DNA of 64,000 nucleotides from Oscillospiraceae bacterium (GTDB lineage: Bacteria > Bacillota > Clostridia > Oscillospirales > Acutalibacteraceae), in NCBI GenBank assembly GCA_015066245.1, contig SVOS01000004.1:62001-126000 (forward strand). The letters are read 5' to 3'. The notes beneath the pieces are model-generated. The model did no database searches. It was not told the DNA's origin and saw nothing but the letters and a program-made list of their open reading frames with translations. The translations under genes and the position numbers were made by a program. Positions within the stretch are counted from its first letter, which is position 1. The number at the start of each line of letters is the position of its first letter. Positions 35,755-45,289 of the stretch are shown piece after piece.

Positions 35755-36642
35755 ATGAGACCTATTAAAATTGTTACAGATTCATGTTCAGATCTTTGCA
35801 AAGAGTTACGCGATAAGCACGGCATCGAGTATGTTAAGATGAATACCGTGCATAATGAGAAGGAGACACCTGCTTCTCTTGATTGGGAGTATTTCTCAGC
35901 AAAAGAGCTTTATGACCTTATGAGAAACGGTGAGCGTATCACCACAACTCAGGTTCCTGCAGCAGAGTTTACAGAGAAATTCACAAAGCTTACTGATGAA
36001 GGCTTCGATGTTATTTATATTTCCTGCTCCGGTGCACTCTCCGGTTCTGTAAACACAGGTAAGATTGTTGCAAAGGATATTATGGCTAAAAATCCCGAGG
36101 CAAAGATTGCTTGCATCGACCCCCTTATGGCTTGCATTGGCGAGGGTATGATTGCTGTAAAGGCAGCAGAGCTTGCTGAGGATGGCAAGAGCTTTGATGA
36201 GGTTGTTGCATATATCGAAGAGAACAAGCTCAGAATGAATCAGTTCTGTACAGTTAACACACTTGATTACTTAAAGCGTGCAGGCAGAGTTAAGGCTTCT
36301 TCTGCATTCTTTGGTAACCTTTTCGGTGTTAAGCCTGTTATTATTTCTGACGCAAAGGGTCAGAACACTGCTATTAAGAAGGTTAAGGGCAGACTTGCTT
36401 CTATGGACGAGATTGTAAATCTTCTTAATGATGCAATGCAGGGCGAGGAAGACCGCAGAGTATTTGTAGGCCACGCTGATTGTCCTCAGGAAGAAGTAGA
36501 CTACCTTGCAAACAAGGTTAAAGAAGTAATAAAGGATGCAGAGGTTACAGTAGGTTACATCGGTCCCGTTATTGGTGCTTCTGTTGGTCCCGGTGCTGTA
36601 GTTGTATATGGCTGGGGCAAAAAGGTTGAGCTCGAAGGCTAA
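35755..36642 (+). CDS. fakB: DegV family fatty-acid-binding protein (FakB type)
   Basis: EDD-fold protein that binds a fatty acid and presents it to fatty acid kinase. Family marks are IVTDSCSDLCKEL at the N-terminus, ITTTQVPAAEF with the conserved Thr-Ser/Thr region, ISCSGALSGSVNT (acyl/carboxylate-binding), DYLKRAGRVKASSAFFGNLFGVKPVI in the middle, and IGPVIGASVGPGAV near the end. Length 295. FakA-type kinase follows 40 bp downstream, which supports the FakB role over an unassigned DegV. Confidence 0.88.
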   Translation: MRPIKIVTDSCSDLCKELRDKHGIEYVKMNTVHNEKETPASLDWEYFSAKELYDLMRNGERITTTQVPAAEFTEKFTKLTDEGFDVIYISCSGALSGSVNTGKIVAKDIMAKNPEAKIACIDPLMACIGEGMIAVKAAELAEDGKSFDEVVAYIEENKLRMNQFCTVNTLDYLKRAGRVKASSAFFGNLFGVKPVIISDAKGQNTAIKKVKGRLASMDEIVNLLNDAMQGEEDRRVFVGHADCPQEEVDYLANKVKEVIKDAEVTVGYIGPVIGASVGPGAVVVYGWGKKVELEG

Positions 36643-36682
36643 TTATAATTCATTGATTTAAAGGTTAACCAGGAGGATATAT

Positions 36683-38344
36683 ATGGGTACTCAAAACCTG
36701 ACAGGCGAGATGTTTGCACAGATGGTGCAGAATGGTGCCGCAAACTTAAGAAATAACGCACAGACTGTTAATGATCTTAACGTATTTCCCATTCCCGATG
36801 GCGATACAGGCGACAATATGTGCCGTACCATTGAGGGTGGTGCATCTGTAGCTGCAACTGACAGCAGCCAGCCTGTGTCTGAGGTTTGCTCTAAGGTTGC
36901 CGAGGGTATGCTTCTTTCTGCAAGAGGTAACTCAGGTGTTATTCTTTCTCAGTTCTTTGAGGGTATCAACCTTGGTATGAAGAATGTTGAGACTGCTGAT
37001 GTCAAGGCGGTTGCTGAGGCTTTCAGAGCAGGCGTAAAGCAGGCTTATTCTTCTGTTATTACACCTACCGAGGGTACAATCCTTACAGTTATGAGAGAGG
37101 CAACTGATGTTGCTGCCTCTAAAATTACAGACAAAAGCACTCTTGAGGAGTTCTTCAAAATATATATCAAAGAGATGTACCTTTCTCTTGACCGTACTCC
37201 CGAGCTTCTCCCTGTTTTGAAAGAAGCAGGCGTTATCGATAGCGGTGGTGCAGGTTTCTCCTTTATTATTGAAGGCATGTACAAGGCTTTGAAGGGCGAG
37301 GAGATTACCTCTGACAAGATGATGACTTCTGTATCTGCTGAAGTTATTACAGGTCACTTTGATGAAAACAGCGAAATGGAGTTTGGTTATTGCACGGAGG
37401 CTCTTGTTCAGCTCAGAAGTGAGAAAACTGACATTGATGCCTTTACTGTAGATCCTCTTATTGAGTATCTCGAGTCAATCGGCGGTGATTCCATCGTTGC
37501 TTTTAAAACAGGCTCTAAGGTAAAGCTTCATGTGCATACATTTACTCCTGATAAGGTAATTGCATATTGCCTTACATTTGGTGAGTTTATTACAGTTAAG
37601 ATTGAGAACATGTCAATCCAGCACAGCGAGACAACTATTGAAAACAGATTTGAGCGAAAAGAAGTTATCAGTAACGAGCGTAAAGAATTTGGTGTTGTGG
37701 CAGTTGCCGGCGGTGACGGACTTAAAGAGATGTTTACATCTTTAGGTGCAGATGCTATTGTAGACGGTCAGCAAACCATGAATCCCTCCTCTGAGGACTT
37801 TATCAAGGCTTTTGACGCTGTTAACGCTGATACAATTTTCGTTCTTCCCAACAATTCAAACATCGTGATGGCTGCAAAGCAGGCTGGTGAGCTTTATAAA
37901 GACTCTGAGGTTATCGTGGTTGAAAGCACAACAATTGCTGAGGGCTATGCTGCTCTTACAATGCTTGATTTATCAAGTGGCGATAAGGATGTAATCGTTG
38001 ACGAGCTTAAGATGGCAATAGATGGTGTTACAACAGGTCTTGTAACTTATGCAGTAAGAGATACAAACCAGGATGGTTTTGAAATCAAGAAAGACGATTG
38101 GCTGGGCTTTAGCGCAAAGACAATTCTTTCTGTAGAAAAAGACAAGGTAAGTGCTGCAACCGCACTTCTTGACTCTATTGATAAATCGGGTAAAGAGGTT
38201 ATTATTGCTATTGCCGGTAAGGATGCAACAGCCGAGGACCTTCAGGCTGTTCATGAGTATGCTTCAAAGAATTATCCTTTGATGGAGTTCTTCGAGGTTG
38301 ACGGCGGACAAGATATATACAGCTTTATTTTTGCAGTTGAATAA
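36683..38344 (+). CDS. fakA: fatty acid kinase catalytic subunit FakA-like (DAK2/YloV)
   Basis: Phosphorylates FakB-bound fatty acids to acyl-phosphate in the cytoplasm. The N-terminal DhaL/DAK2 domain binds ATP-Mg: NVFPIPDGDTGDNM near residues 31-44, and SARGNSGVILSQFF near 88. IDSGGAGFSFI lies near 186. The middle linker and C-terminal DegV-like fold domain (from about 330) are normal for YloV/FakA. Length 553. RBS AGGAGG. plsY follows 12 bp later, the enzyme that consumes acyl-phosphate. Confidence 0.9.
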   Translation: MGTQNLTGEMFAQMVQNGAANLRNNAQTVNDLNVFPIPDGDTGDNMCRTIEGGASVAATDSSQPVSEVCSKVAEGMLLSARGNSGVILSQFFEGINLGMKNVETADVKAVAEAFRAGVKQAYSSVITPTEGTILTVMREATDVAASKITDKSTLEEFFKIYIKEMYLSLDRTPELLPVLKEAGVIDSGGAGFSFIIEGMYKALKGEEITSDKMMTSVSAEVITGHFDENSEMEFGYCTEALVQLRSEKTDIDAFTVDPLIEYLESIGGDSIVAFKTGSKVKLHVHTFTPDKVIAYCLTFGEFITVKIENMSIQHSETTIENRFERKEVISNERKEFGVVAVAGGDGLKEMFTSLGADAIVDGQQTMNPSSEDFIKAFDAVNADTIFVLPNNSNIVMAAKQAGELYKDSEVIVVESTTIAEGYAALTMLDLSSGDKDVIVDELKMAIDGVTTGLVTYAVRDTNQDGFEIKKDDWLGFSAKTILSVEKDKVSAATALLDSIDKSGKEVIIAIAGKDATAEDLQAVHEYASKNYPLMEFFEVDGGQDIYSFIFAVE

Positions 38345-38356
38345 GAGGTTGTTGTT

Positions 38357-39010
38357 ATGTACGAGTGGTTGATATTTTTAGTATGTGCTGTAATTGCCTA
38401 TCTGTTGGGCAGCTTGAATGGCGGAATACTGGTAACACAGCTTCTTAATAATTCCGACATCAGAGAATCAGGCTCAGGCAACGCAGGTTTTACAAATGTA
38501 AAACGAGTGTACGGAGCAAAAAGTGCGGCTATTGTTTGTGCTGTAGATGTTATGAAAACCATTATCGCCTGCGGTGTTGGTGGTTTTGTAACAGCTCAGT
38601 TTACCTCATGGTCTTACGAAGCGGGTGCTTTGCTTTGCGGACTTTTCACTCAGCTTGGTCATATTTTTCCTATTTATTATGGCTTTAAAGGCGGTAAGGG
38701 ATTTATTTGTGGTATGGCAACGGTGCTTATGGCAGATCCCCTGATCCTTTTAATTGCATTTGCAGTTCTTACAGTATTTACACTTTCGACGAAGTTTGTG
38801 TCTTTAGGTTCTCTTTGTGCTACACTAAGCTATGCAATAATGTTTGTTGTTTTCTATAATCACGATATAGCAGCGTATTGCTTGGCTTGCGGATTGGCTT
38901 TGGTTGTGTTTATTGCCCACAGAGAGAATATTAAGAGACTTTTTGCAGGCACAGAACGTAAAACATATTTTTTTGGCAAAGGTAAAAAAGAAAAAGAGGA
39001 ATCAAAGTGA
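38357..39010 (+). CDS. plsY: glycerol-3-phosphate acyltransferase PlsY
   Basis: Inner-membrane enzyme using acyl-phosphate to acylate glycerol-3-phosphate, the first step of phospholipid synthesis. Signature motifs are LLGSLNGGILV, ESGSGNAGFTNVKRVYG (motif 1), GHIFPIYYGFKGGKG (motif 2) and the C-terminal AHRENIKRLFAGTE (motif 3). About seven helices and a charged C-terminus; length 217. The stop overlaps the start of the next gene. Confidence 0.93.
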   Translation: MYEWLIFLVCAVIAYLLGSLNGGILVTQLLNNSDIRESGSGNAGFTNVKRVYGAKSAAIVCAVDVMKTIIACGVGGFVTAQFTSWSYEAGALLCGLFTQLGHIFPIYYGFKGGKGFICGMATVLMADPLILLIAFAVLTVFTLSTKFVSLGSLCATLSYAIMFVVFYNHDIAAYCLACGLALVVFIAHRENIKRLFAGTERKTYFFGKGKKEKEESK

Positions 39011-42000
39011 GTAGAAAAACTTACTTAGCAGGCGCAGATATCGGTTCTACAACAGTTAAGCTTGTTGTTCTTGATGAGGACAACAAGCTGGTGTTCGGAC
39101 GATATATGCGCCATTTTGCTAACATCAGAGATACATTTAAAAATTTACTCTCAGAGGCTAAGGAAACTTTGGGAGATATCAGGATTAAACTCAAGGTAAC
39201 AGGAAGCGGCAGCCTTAATCTTTCAAAGCTTATGGGCATAGGCTTTGTGCAGGAGGTAGTTGCTGAAGCCGAAGCCGTTAAAAGACTGGCACCTCAGACC
39301 GATGTTGCCATTGAGCTTGGCGGCGAGGATGCCAAGATTATTTATTTTACAGGCGGTCTTGAAGAACGAATGAACGGTGTCTGTGCAGGAGGTACAGGCT
39401 CTTTTATTGACCAGATGGCGGCTCTTTTGCAGACAGACGCAAAGGGACTGAATGAATACGCAAAGAATTATAGTCAGATTTATCCCATTGCGGCTCGTTG
39501 TGGTGTTTTTGCAAAGAGTGACATCCAGCCCCTTATTAATGACGGTGCTACAAAAGAGGATTTGTCAGCTTCTATTTTCCAGGCAGTAGTAAATCAGACT
39601 ATCTCAGGTCTTGCCTGCGGTAAACCCATAAGAGGTACCGTGGCATTTTTGGGCGGTCCTTTACATTTTCTTACTGAGCTTAAGGCGGCATTTATAAGAA
39701 CTCTTAATCTTACAGAGAAAACTACCGTAGACCCCGAAAATTCCCATTTGTTCCCTGCTATTGGTACTGCCTTCTGTGCCGAAGACAGTCAAGAAGACAA
39801 CATTTCTCAGATCATTAGTAATCTTGAAAATGCAGGGGAGATGAGCTTTGAGCTTAAGCGTCTTGAGCCTCTGTTTGAAAACGAGGCTGAGTACAATGAG
39901 TTTGCAAGCCGTCACGAAAAAAACAGAGTTAAGCGCCGCGATATAAAGACATACAATGGCGGATGCTATTTAGGTATAGATGCAGGTTCAACAACTACAA
40001 AGCTTGCACTTATTTCCGAAGACGGAGAGCTTTTGTGGGACTTTTACTCAAGCAACAACACATCTCCAATAAATACAGCAAAAAAAGCTCTGGGTGAGCT
40101 TGCTAAGATTATACCGGAGAGTGCGGTTATCAAGGGTGCCTGCTCTACAGGCTACGGCGAAACTCTGCTTAAGTCAGCTTTAAGACTGGATTTCGGAGAA
40201 GTTGAGACAATTGCTCATTATACTGCCGCAAGGTTTTTTGACAAAGATGTAGAGTGCATGCTTGATATCGGCGGTCAGGATATGAAATTTATCAAAATAA
40301 AGAATGCATCTGTTGACAGTGTGCTTCTTAACGAAGCTTGTTCTTCGGGTTGTGGTTCTTTTCTTGAAAATTTCGCTGTTTCTATGGGTAAAACTGCTCA
40401 GGAATTTTCAAAAGAGGCACTTTTTGCCGAGCATCCTCTTGATTTGGGAACAAGATGCACAGTGTTTATGAACTCCAATGTTAAGCAGGCTCAGAAAGAG
40501 GGTGCAACACTTTCTGATATATCTGCAGGTCTTGCTTACAGTGTTGTTAAGAATGCTTTGTTTAAGGTTATCAAGCTTTCAAGTGCCAATGACTTAGGTC
40601 AGCACATTATGGTTCAGGGCGGTACCTTCTGCTCTGAGGCTGTGCTGAGAGCTTTTGAAAAGCTTACGGGCAAAAATGCAATCTGTCCTGATATTTCGGG
40701 ACTTATGGGTGCTTTTGGTGCGGCTCTTATTGCAAAAGAGAGAAGTATTGGTGAGAGCAGCATCATAAGTTTCGAAGAAATCGAAAATCTTACATATAAT
40801 ACCACCGCTATCCGCTGCGGAAAATGTACCAATAACTGTATGCTTACCATAAATACCTTCAGGGGAAAAGAACGCCACATTTCGGGCAACCGTTGTGAGC
40901 GTCCTTTAGGCGGAGAAAAAGCCGCTCAGAAGGGCTTTGATATGGTCGAGTATAAAAAGGAGAGAATTTTTGCTCTTGAACCTCTCAGTGCTGATGAAGC
41001 ACCCAGAGGCGAAATCGGTATGCCCAGAGTCCTTAATATCTATGAAAACTATCCTTTCTGGGCAAGACTCTTTAAGGAGCTTGGCTTCTCTCTTAAGCTT
41101 TCTCCCTATTCAAGCCGCGAGATTTATGAGCTGGGTATGGAGTCTATTCCATCGGAAAGCCTTTGCTATCCTGCAAAGCTTGCTCATGGTCATATCGAAT
41201 GGCTTATCAAAAACGGCTGTGACAGAATTTTCTATCCCAGTGTGTATTTTGAGCGTCCCGAGGAGGGTGCAAAGAATAAGTATAATTGTCCCATCGTTAT
41301 CGGCACTCCCGAAAACATCAACAATAATGTTGAGAATATCACATCGGGAAAAATTAAGTTTATTCATCCTTTTGTAGCTTTTTCTGACGAAAAAACTCTC
41401 ACAGACAGAGTGTGTAAGGTGTTCTCAGAGGAGTTTGGAATAAAATCATCCGAAACCAGAAAAGCCTGCAAAAAAGCATGGCAGGAGCTGATGGATACAA
41501 AGGCTGATATCCGCAAAAAGGGTGCCGAAATTATAGAAAAAACCGAAAAAGAAAATGGCAAAATGATAGTTATCGCAGGCAGACCCTATCACTGCGACCC
41601 TGAGATAAATCATGGTATTCCCCAGATGGTTTCTTCCTATGGATTTAATGTGCTTACTGAGGACAGTGTGCCTGAGAGTGTCAAAGTAGAGAGACCACTG
41701 AGAGTAACAGACCAGTGGAGCTATCACTCAAGACTTTACAGAGCGGCTGAGTTTGTCCGCAACAGAGATGATGCTGAGCTTTTGCAGCTTAACTCCTTCG
41801 GTTGCGGACTTGATGCGGTTACTACCGACCAGGTGGCAGAGATTTTAGAGGCAAGCGGAAAGCTTTATACTGTGCTTAAAATTGATGAGGTAAATAATTT
41901 AGGTGCTGCAAGAATTCGTATCCGTTCTCTCATGGCGGCTATTAAGGAGCGAGACAAGAATAACATTAAGCACAAGGATGTATCCACAGCCTATAATCGT

Positions 42001-43242
42001 GCAATTTTCACCGAGAAAATGCGTGAGGACAGATATACTATCATTGCTCCTCAGATGGCTCCCATGCATTTTGAGCTTGTTCAGGCTACTTTCAATGCGT
42101 ACGGCTATAATTTCGTTATTCTCGATAACGACAACCGCAGTGCCGTTGATATGGGCCTTAAATGCGTTAATAACGATGCTTGTTATCCTTCGCTTATTAT
42201 GGTTGGTCAGTTGCTTTCTGCTGTTAAAAGCGGCAAGTATAACACCGATAAGCTTGCAATTCTGATGACTCAGACCGGTGGTTGTTGCAGAGCTACCAAC
42301 TACATAAGCTTTATTCGCAGAGCTTTAGAGCGAGAGGGATATGGTCATATTCCCGTTATTTCCCTTAACTTAAGCAAGCTTGAGTCAAACCCCGGATTTA
42401 AGCTTACTGTACCTATGATGGTCAGAGGCGGTGCAGGGTTAGTATACGGCGATATTATTATGAAGTGCCTTTACCGTACACGTCCCTATGAAAAAGAAAA
42501 GGGCAGTGCCGAAAGATTAAAGAGAAAATGGCTTGATGAATGTGCAAAGCAAATTCAGAAAAAGCATTTCTCTGTCAGCAAATATATCCGTACATGCAAA
42601 GAAATTATCAGAGACTTTGACAATCTTCCTTTAACCGACGAGGTTAAGCCCAGAGTAGGTATTGTAGGTGAGATCTTGGTTAAATATATGCCTCTTGCCA
42701 ACGGTAATCTGGTTGAAAGACTTGAGGAAGAAGGTGCCGAGGCAGTTGTACCGGATTTTCTTGATTTCTTTATCTACAGCGGTTACGGCAGAACCTTCCG
42801 TCACAAGAACTTAGGCGGAAAATTGGGCTCCAGAATCGGCGGCCAGGCTTTAGGCAAGATGCTTAACTTCGTAAGAATTCCTGCCAACAAAGCTCTTAAA
42901 AAGAGCAAGCGTTTTACGCCATCTACACCTATGAAGGAGCTTGCAAAAACCGCAAGCAGATTTATCTCCATAGGCAATCAGTACGGCGAGGGATGGTTCC
43001 TGACGGCTGAAATGGTGCATTTTATTGAAAATGGTGTGCCTAATATTGTTTGCATCCAGCCTTTTGGATGTTTACCTAACCATATTGTGGGCAAGGGTGT
43101 GCTTAAGGCAGTACGCAGTGCTTTGCCTGAGGCTAATATCGCAACTGTTGATTATGACCCCGGTGCCAGCGAAGTTAACCAGCTTAACAGAATCAAGCTG
43201 ATGCTTACAGAGGCAAAAAACAAAATCAAAGACACAAAATAA
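39007..43242 (+). CDS. giant 2-hydroxyacyl-CoA dehydratase activase/dehydratase-related fusion
   Basis: 1411 residues. It carries two tandem BcrAD/BadFG/HgdC-type ATPase domains. The first (1-265) has ADIGSTTVKL, GGEDAK, Cys126 in CAGGTGSF and Cys165 in ARCGVF. The second (320-575) has GIDAGSTTTKL, GGQDMK, Cys445/449 in ACSSGCGSF and Cys484 in TRCTVF. Homodimeric activators hold one [4Fe-4S] between subunits, so this chain could form the dimer by itself. A Cys patch (CGKCTNNC near 603) leads into a DUF2229-like and dehydratase-like C-terminal part with many conserved Cys. GTG start, overlapping plsY. The substrate is unknown; large relatives of this form are widespread in anaerobes. Confidence 0.88.
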   Translation: MSRKTYLAGADIGSTTVKLVVLDEDNKLVFGRYMRHFANIRDTFKNLLSEAKETLGDIRIKLKVTGSGSLNLSKLMGIGFVQEVVAEAEAVKRLAPQTDVAIELGGEDAKIIYFTGGLEERMNGVCAGGTGSFIDQMAALLQTDAKGLNEYAKNYSQIYPIAARCGVFAKSDIQPLINDGATKEDLSASIFQAVVNQTISGLACGKPIRGTVAFLGGPLHFLTELKAAFIRTLNLTEKTTVDPENSHLFPAIGTAFCAEDSQEDNISQIISNLENAGEMSFELKRLEPLFENEAEYNEFASRHEKNRVKRRDIKTYNGGCYLGIDAGSTTTKLALISEDGELLWDFYSSNNTSPINTAKKALGELAKIIPESAVIKGACSTGYGETLLKSALRLDFGEVETIAHYTAARFFDKDVECMLDIGGQDMKFIKIKNASVDSVLLNEACSSGCGSFLENFAVSMGKTAQEFSKEALFAEHPLDLGTRCTVFMNSNVKQAQKEGATLSDISAGLAYSVVKNALFKVIKLSSANDLGQHIMVQGGTFCSEAVLRAFEKLTGKNAICPDISGLMGAFGAALIAKERSIGESSIISFEEIENLTYNTTAIRCGKCTNNCMLTINTFRGKERHISGNRCERPLGGEKAAQKGFDMVEYKKERIFALEPLSADEAPRGEIGMPRVLNIYENYPFWARLFKELGFSLKLSPYSSREIYELGMESIPSESLCYPAKLAHGHIEWLIKNGCDRIFYPSVYFERPEEGAKNKYNCPIVIGTPENINNNVENITSGKIKFIHPFVAFSDEKTLTDRVCKVFSEEFGIKSSETRKACKKAWQELMDTKADIRKKGAEIIEKTEKENGKMIVIAGRPYHCDPEINHGIPQMVSSYGFNVLTEDSVPESVKVERPLRVTDQWSYHSRLYRAAEFVRNRDDAELLQLNSFGCGLDAVTTDQVAEILEASGKLYTVLKIDEVNNLGAARIRIRSLMAAIKERDKNNIKHKDVSTAYNRAIFTEKMREDRYTIIAPQMAPMHFELVQATFNAYGYNFVILDNDNRSAVDMGLKCVNNDACYPSLIMVGQLLSAVKSGKYNTDKLAILMTQTGGCCRATNYISFIRRALEREGYGHIPVISLNLSKLESNPGFKLTVPMMVRGGAGLVYGDIIMKCLYRTRPYEKEKGSAERLKRKWLDECAKQIQKKHFSVSKYIRTCKEIIRDFDNLPLTDEVKPRVGIVGEILVKYMPLANGNLVERLEEEGAEAVVPDFLDFFIYSGYGRTFRHKNLGGKLGSRIGGQALGKMLNFVRIPANKALKKSKRFTPSTPMKELAKTASRFISIGNQYGEGWFLTAEMVHFIENGVPNIVCIQPFGCLPNHIVGKGVLKAVRSALPEANIATVDYDPGASEVNQLNRIKLMLTEAKNKIKDTK

Positions 43243-43245
43243 AAA

Positions 43246-43275
43246 ATCCCCACCGACTTAAAAATCGGTGGGGAT
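43246..43275. terminator. bidirectional terminator
   Basis: ATCCCCACCGA pairs with TCGGTGGGGAT around an 8-nt loop; A/T runs on both sides serve the convergent genes. Confidence 0.88.
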
Positions 43276-43285
43276 AAGTGTTTTA

Positions 43286-44041
43286 TCAGAACTGCTGTGA
43301 ATTGTAATCAGCCTGATTTGCCTTGATTCTTTCGAATGTTTCGCGGTTTTTCTTCATAAATACAAAGTTGATGATTATGAAGATAAGTGCGATGGAATTA
43401 AAGAATGCGGCAAGAACGATTGTGCCGACAGAACTTGCATGCTTAACGCCGTCTGTGCAGTCTGTGTAAAGCTTGTCGCGGTACTTCGTGAGTTTGTTTT
43501 TCAGAACTAAGTTAACGATGCCAATGGGCAGGAACAATACACCGTAAACGATGAATACAATGCCAACAGCAAGTACAATAGCGATAGCAGCTTCGTCACT
43601 CATATTGTCAGAGTAGTAATCGTAGTCAAAGTCGTCCTCATAGAAATGATAGAAGTAATCCTCATATTCGTTGATGTAATCGTTGTAGGTGTCATTAGCT
43701 GCAATCTCACCGATAGTACTTGCACCGGCAATTGTCATAATAATACCTGCAACAAGCATAATGGCAGCAATAACAATGTAAACAATGCCGCCGATTTTGA
43801 AGCAGAGTCTTTCGTGCTTAAGTCCTGTTGAAAGTCTGTCAAGACAAGCCTGCTCTCTTGCAGGGTCAGCTACGGGAGCCTGAGTGTACTGAGGTGCAGA
43901 CTGTGTGTAGGGATTCTCAGTTGTCTGAGTTGTCTGAGCCTCATGGTTCTGTGCGTTAGTGGGATTTGCGGCGTTTCCGCACTGGTTACAGAACATATCT
44001 GTATCCTGCATCTGATGACCGCATTTTGTACAGTATTTCAT
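43286..44041 (-). CDS. zinc-ribbon membrane protein
   Basis: 251 residues. N-terminal zinc ribbon CTKCGHQMQDTDMFCNQCG (residues 4-22, four Cys), a Gln/Thr/Asn/Pro-rich linker to about 70, then hydrophobic helices at about 90-115, 160-190 and 220-240. Between helices 1 and 2 is an acidic, tyrosine-rich loop (EDYFYHFYEDDFDYDYYSD). The ATG at 44041 is supported by TTGGAGG. No enzymatic function can be assigned; such proteins are common in Clostridia. Confidence 0.75.
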   Translation of the reverse strand: MKYCTKCGHQMQDTDMFCNQCGNAANPTNAQNHEAQTTQTTENPYTQSAPQYTQAPVADPAREQACLDRLSTGLKHERLCFKIGGIVYIVIAAIMLVAGIIMTIAGASTIGEIAANDTYNDYINEYEDYFYHFYEDDFDYDYYSDNMSDEAAIAIVLAVGIVFIVYGVLFLPIGIVNLVLKNKLTKYRDKLYTDCTDGVKHASSVGTIVLAAFFNSIALIFIIINFVFMKKNRETFERIKANQADYNSQQF

Positions 44042-44158
44042 AATACTTCCTCCAAATAATAATATTTTATCAGTGTCCGGTCCTGAATTTGATATGTATT
44101 CCGTGGACTGTACCACTGTACTAATACAATAATACAATTTGTCGCAAATGTTAATACT

Positions 44159-44188
44159 TATTTGCTAATTCGTTATTTATAGCAAATA
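44159..44188 (-). terminator. weak hairpin downstream of the DUF3169-like gene
   Basis: TATTTGCTA pairs with TAGCAAATA (9 perfect pairs, 12-nt loop). There is no T run, so this may be a weak terminator or a protein-binding dyad. Confidence 0.35.
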
Positions 44189-44201
44189 AAATGGCGAAAA
44201 A

Positions 44202-45002
44202 TCATCTTTTTTTGTTCTTGTGTTCGATTTTGTATCCGTATATAGAATAAGTAACCGTCATAGTGAGCCATAATGCAGAAACTATAACTACAGGCCACAG
44301 ACCGATGCCGAACATAACTCCTAAAGTGGAAATCATCCATGCAATAAGGCAAGCGTAGTTCATGATCTTGTATGTGCGATAGCCTGTTTCATAGAGCATC
44401 AGCTTCTGGGCTTCGTCCATGCTCTGCTCCCATTCTTTCTGGAAGTTCACTGCAAGTGCTTCGCCTTTTTTCTCGGGATTGATTTTTTTGATAAGCTGTA
44501 CGCAGGCTCTCTGCATAATGGTGTTGTAAAAGATAGTTGCAAAAAATATTACAAAAACGGCAATTGTCAAGGGAAGAAGCAACAAGAAGGTATCGGCATT
44601 CATAATATAGAACATTGTATAGGCGTATACTGCAAAAAGAGAATAAACCAGAATAAGACCGATTGTGAGTATAGAAACTATAATATCAAGCTTGCTTTCA
44701 ACCTTTTCTATGTATTCGTCGTCCTCACCGTCCCACATGGTAAAAGCCTTGCGGCATTTGCAGTAATTAGCTATGGAGAATATAACCGCAAAAGCAAAAA
44801 CGGCAATAATAAGTATGGGAGTTGCATAAGTAAGTGCGGATTTGATAAAGCTTTTGATAGCAGTCAGGTCTAAGGATTCTATCTCTCCAGACATAAAGCC
44901 CATGAAAAATCCTGCTGTTCCGCCTACTATGAAAAGCAGAATCAGTATGATTACTGCTTTCAGAGTCTTTTTCTTTTCGTTGGTTTGGTTGTTAGTTTTC
45001 AT
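44202..45002 (-). CDS. DUF3169-like six-helix membrane protein
   Basis: 266 residues with about six hydrophobic segments in pairs (around 18-40, 55-80, 105-130, 135-160, 210-228 and 232-250) and a conserved soluble part, EQSMDEAQKLMLYETGYRTYK. This layout matches the DUF3169 membrane family, which is usually encoded directly after a small XRE regulator, as here. Start ATG 45002, with GGAGG 9 nt upstream inside the xre gene; the reading frames overlap by 11 bp. Function unknown. Confidence 0.75.
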   Translation of the reverse strand: MKTNNQTNEKKKTLKAVIILILLFIVGGTAGFFMGFMSGEIESLDLTAIKSFIKSALTYATPILIIAVFAFAVIFSIANYCKCRKAFTMWDGEDDEYIEKVESKLDIIVSILTIGLILVYSLFAVYAYTMFYIMNADTFLLLLPLTIAVFVIFFATIFYNTIMQRACVQLIKKINPEKKGEALAVNFQKEWEQSMDEAQKLMLYETGYRTYKIMNYACLIAWMISTLGVMFGIGLWPVVIVSALWLTMTVTYSIYGYKIEHKNKKR

Positions 45003-45210
45003 TTTCATCATCCTCCGTATAAACAAAAATATCTTCCACTGTTACACCACACACTTTTGCTATCTTTAGTGCAAGTGTAACCGATGGGGAGTAATCCCCA
45101 CGCTCAATCTGGCTTATGGTCTGACGGGATGTTCCTACCAAAGCTCCCATCTCTGCCTGATTAACTCCAAGAGCTGAGCGATACTCCTTAAGCTTGTTGT
45201 TAAGGGGCAT
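44992..45210 (-). CDS. XRE-family regulator paired with the DUF3169-like gene
   Basis: 72 residues, a single Cro/C1-type HTH: NQAEMGALVGTSRQTISQIE forms the HTH core and RGDYSPSVTLALKIAKV the following helices, with an acidic C-terminal tail (EDDENEN). The ATG at 45210 (AAGGAGAG upstream) is preferred to a longer frame from 45243. It is translationally coupled to the DUF3169-like gene. Its promoter is flanked by two perfect dyads, the likely autoregulatory operators. Confidence 0.9.
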   Translation of the reverse strand: MPLNNKLKEYRSALGVNQAEMGALVGTSRQTISQIERGDYSPSVTLALKIAKVCGVTVEDIFVYTEDDENEN

Positions 45211-45237
45211 ATTTTTCTCTCCTTCCAAATTTGAGAA

Positions 45238-45289
45238 TGACAAGTATTCTTGTCAATGGGTATTATACGGATGACAAGGAAACTTGTCA
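45238..45289. promoter_or_regulatory. paired perfect operator dyads of the second XRE module
   Basis: TGACAAG-TATT-CTTGTCA (45238-45255) and TGACAAG-GAAA-CTTGTCA (45272-45289): two perfect 7-4-7 dyads, centres 34 bp apart. One lies at the start point and one over the -35 and spacer of the promoter. Binding by the adjacent XRE protein is inferred. Confidence 0.75.

Noticed and set aside
43286..44137. Longer N-terminus for the zinc-ribbon protein starting at 44137
   Set aside because: The ATG at 44041 has GGAGG upstream and starts directly before the zinc ribbon; the extension has no RBS and runs through the leader.
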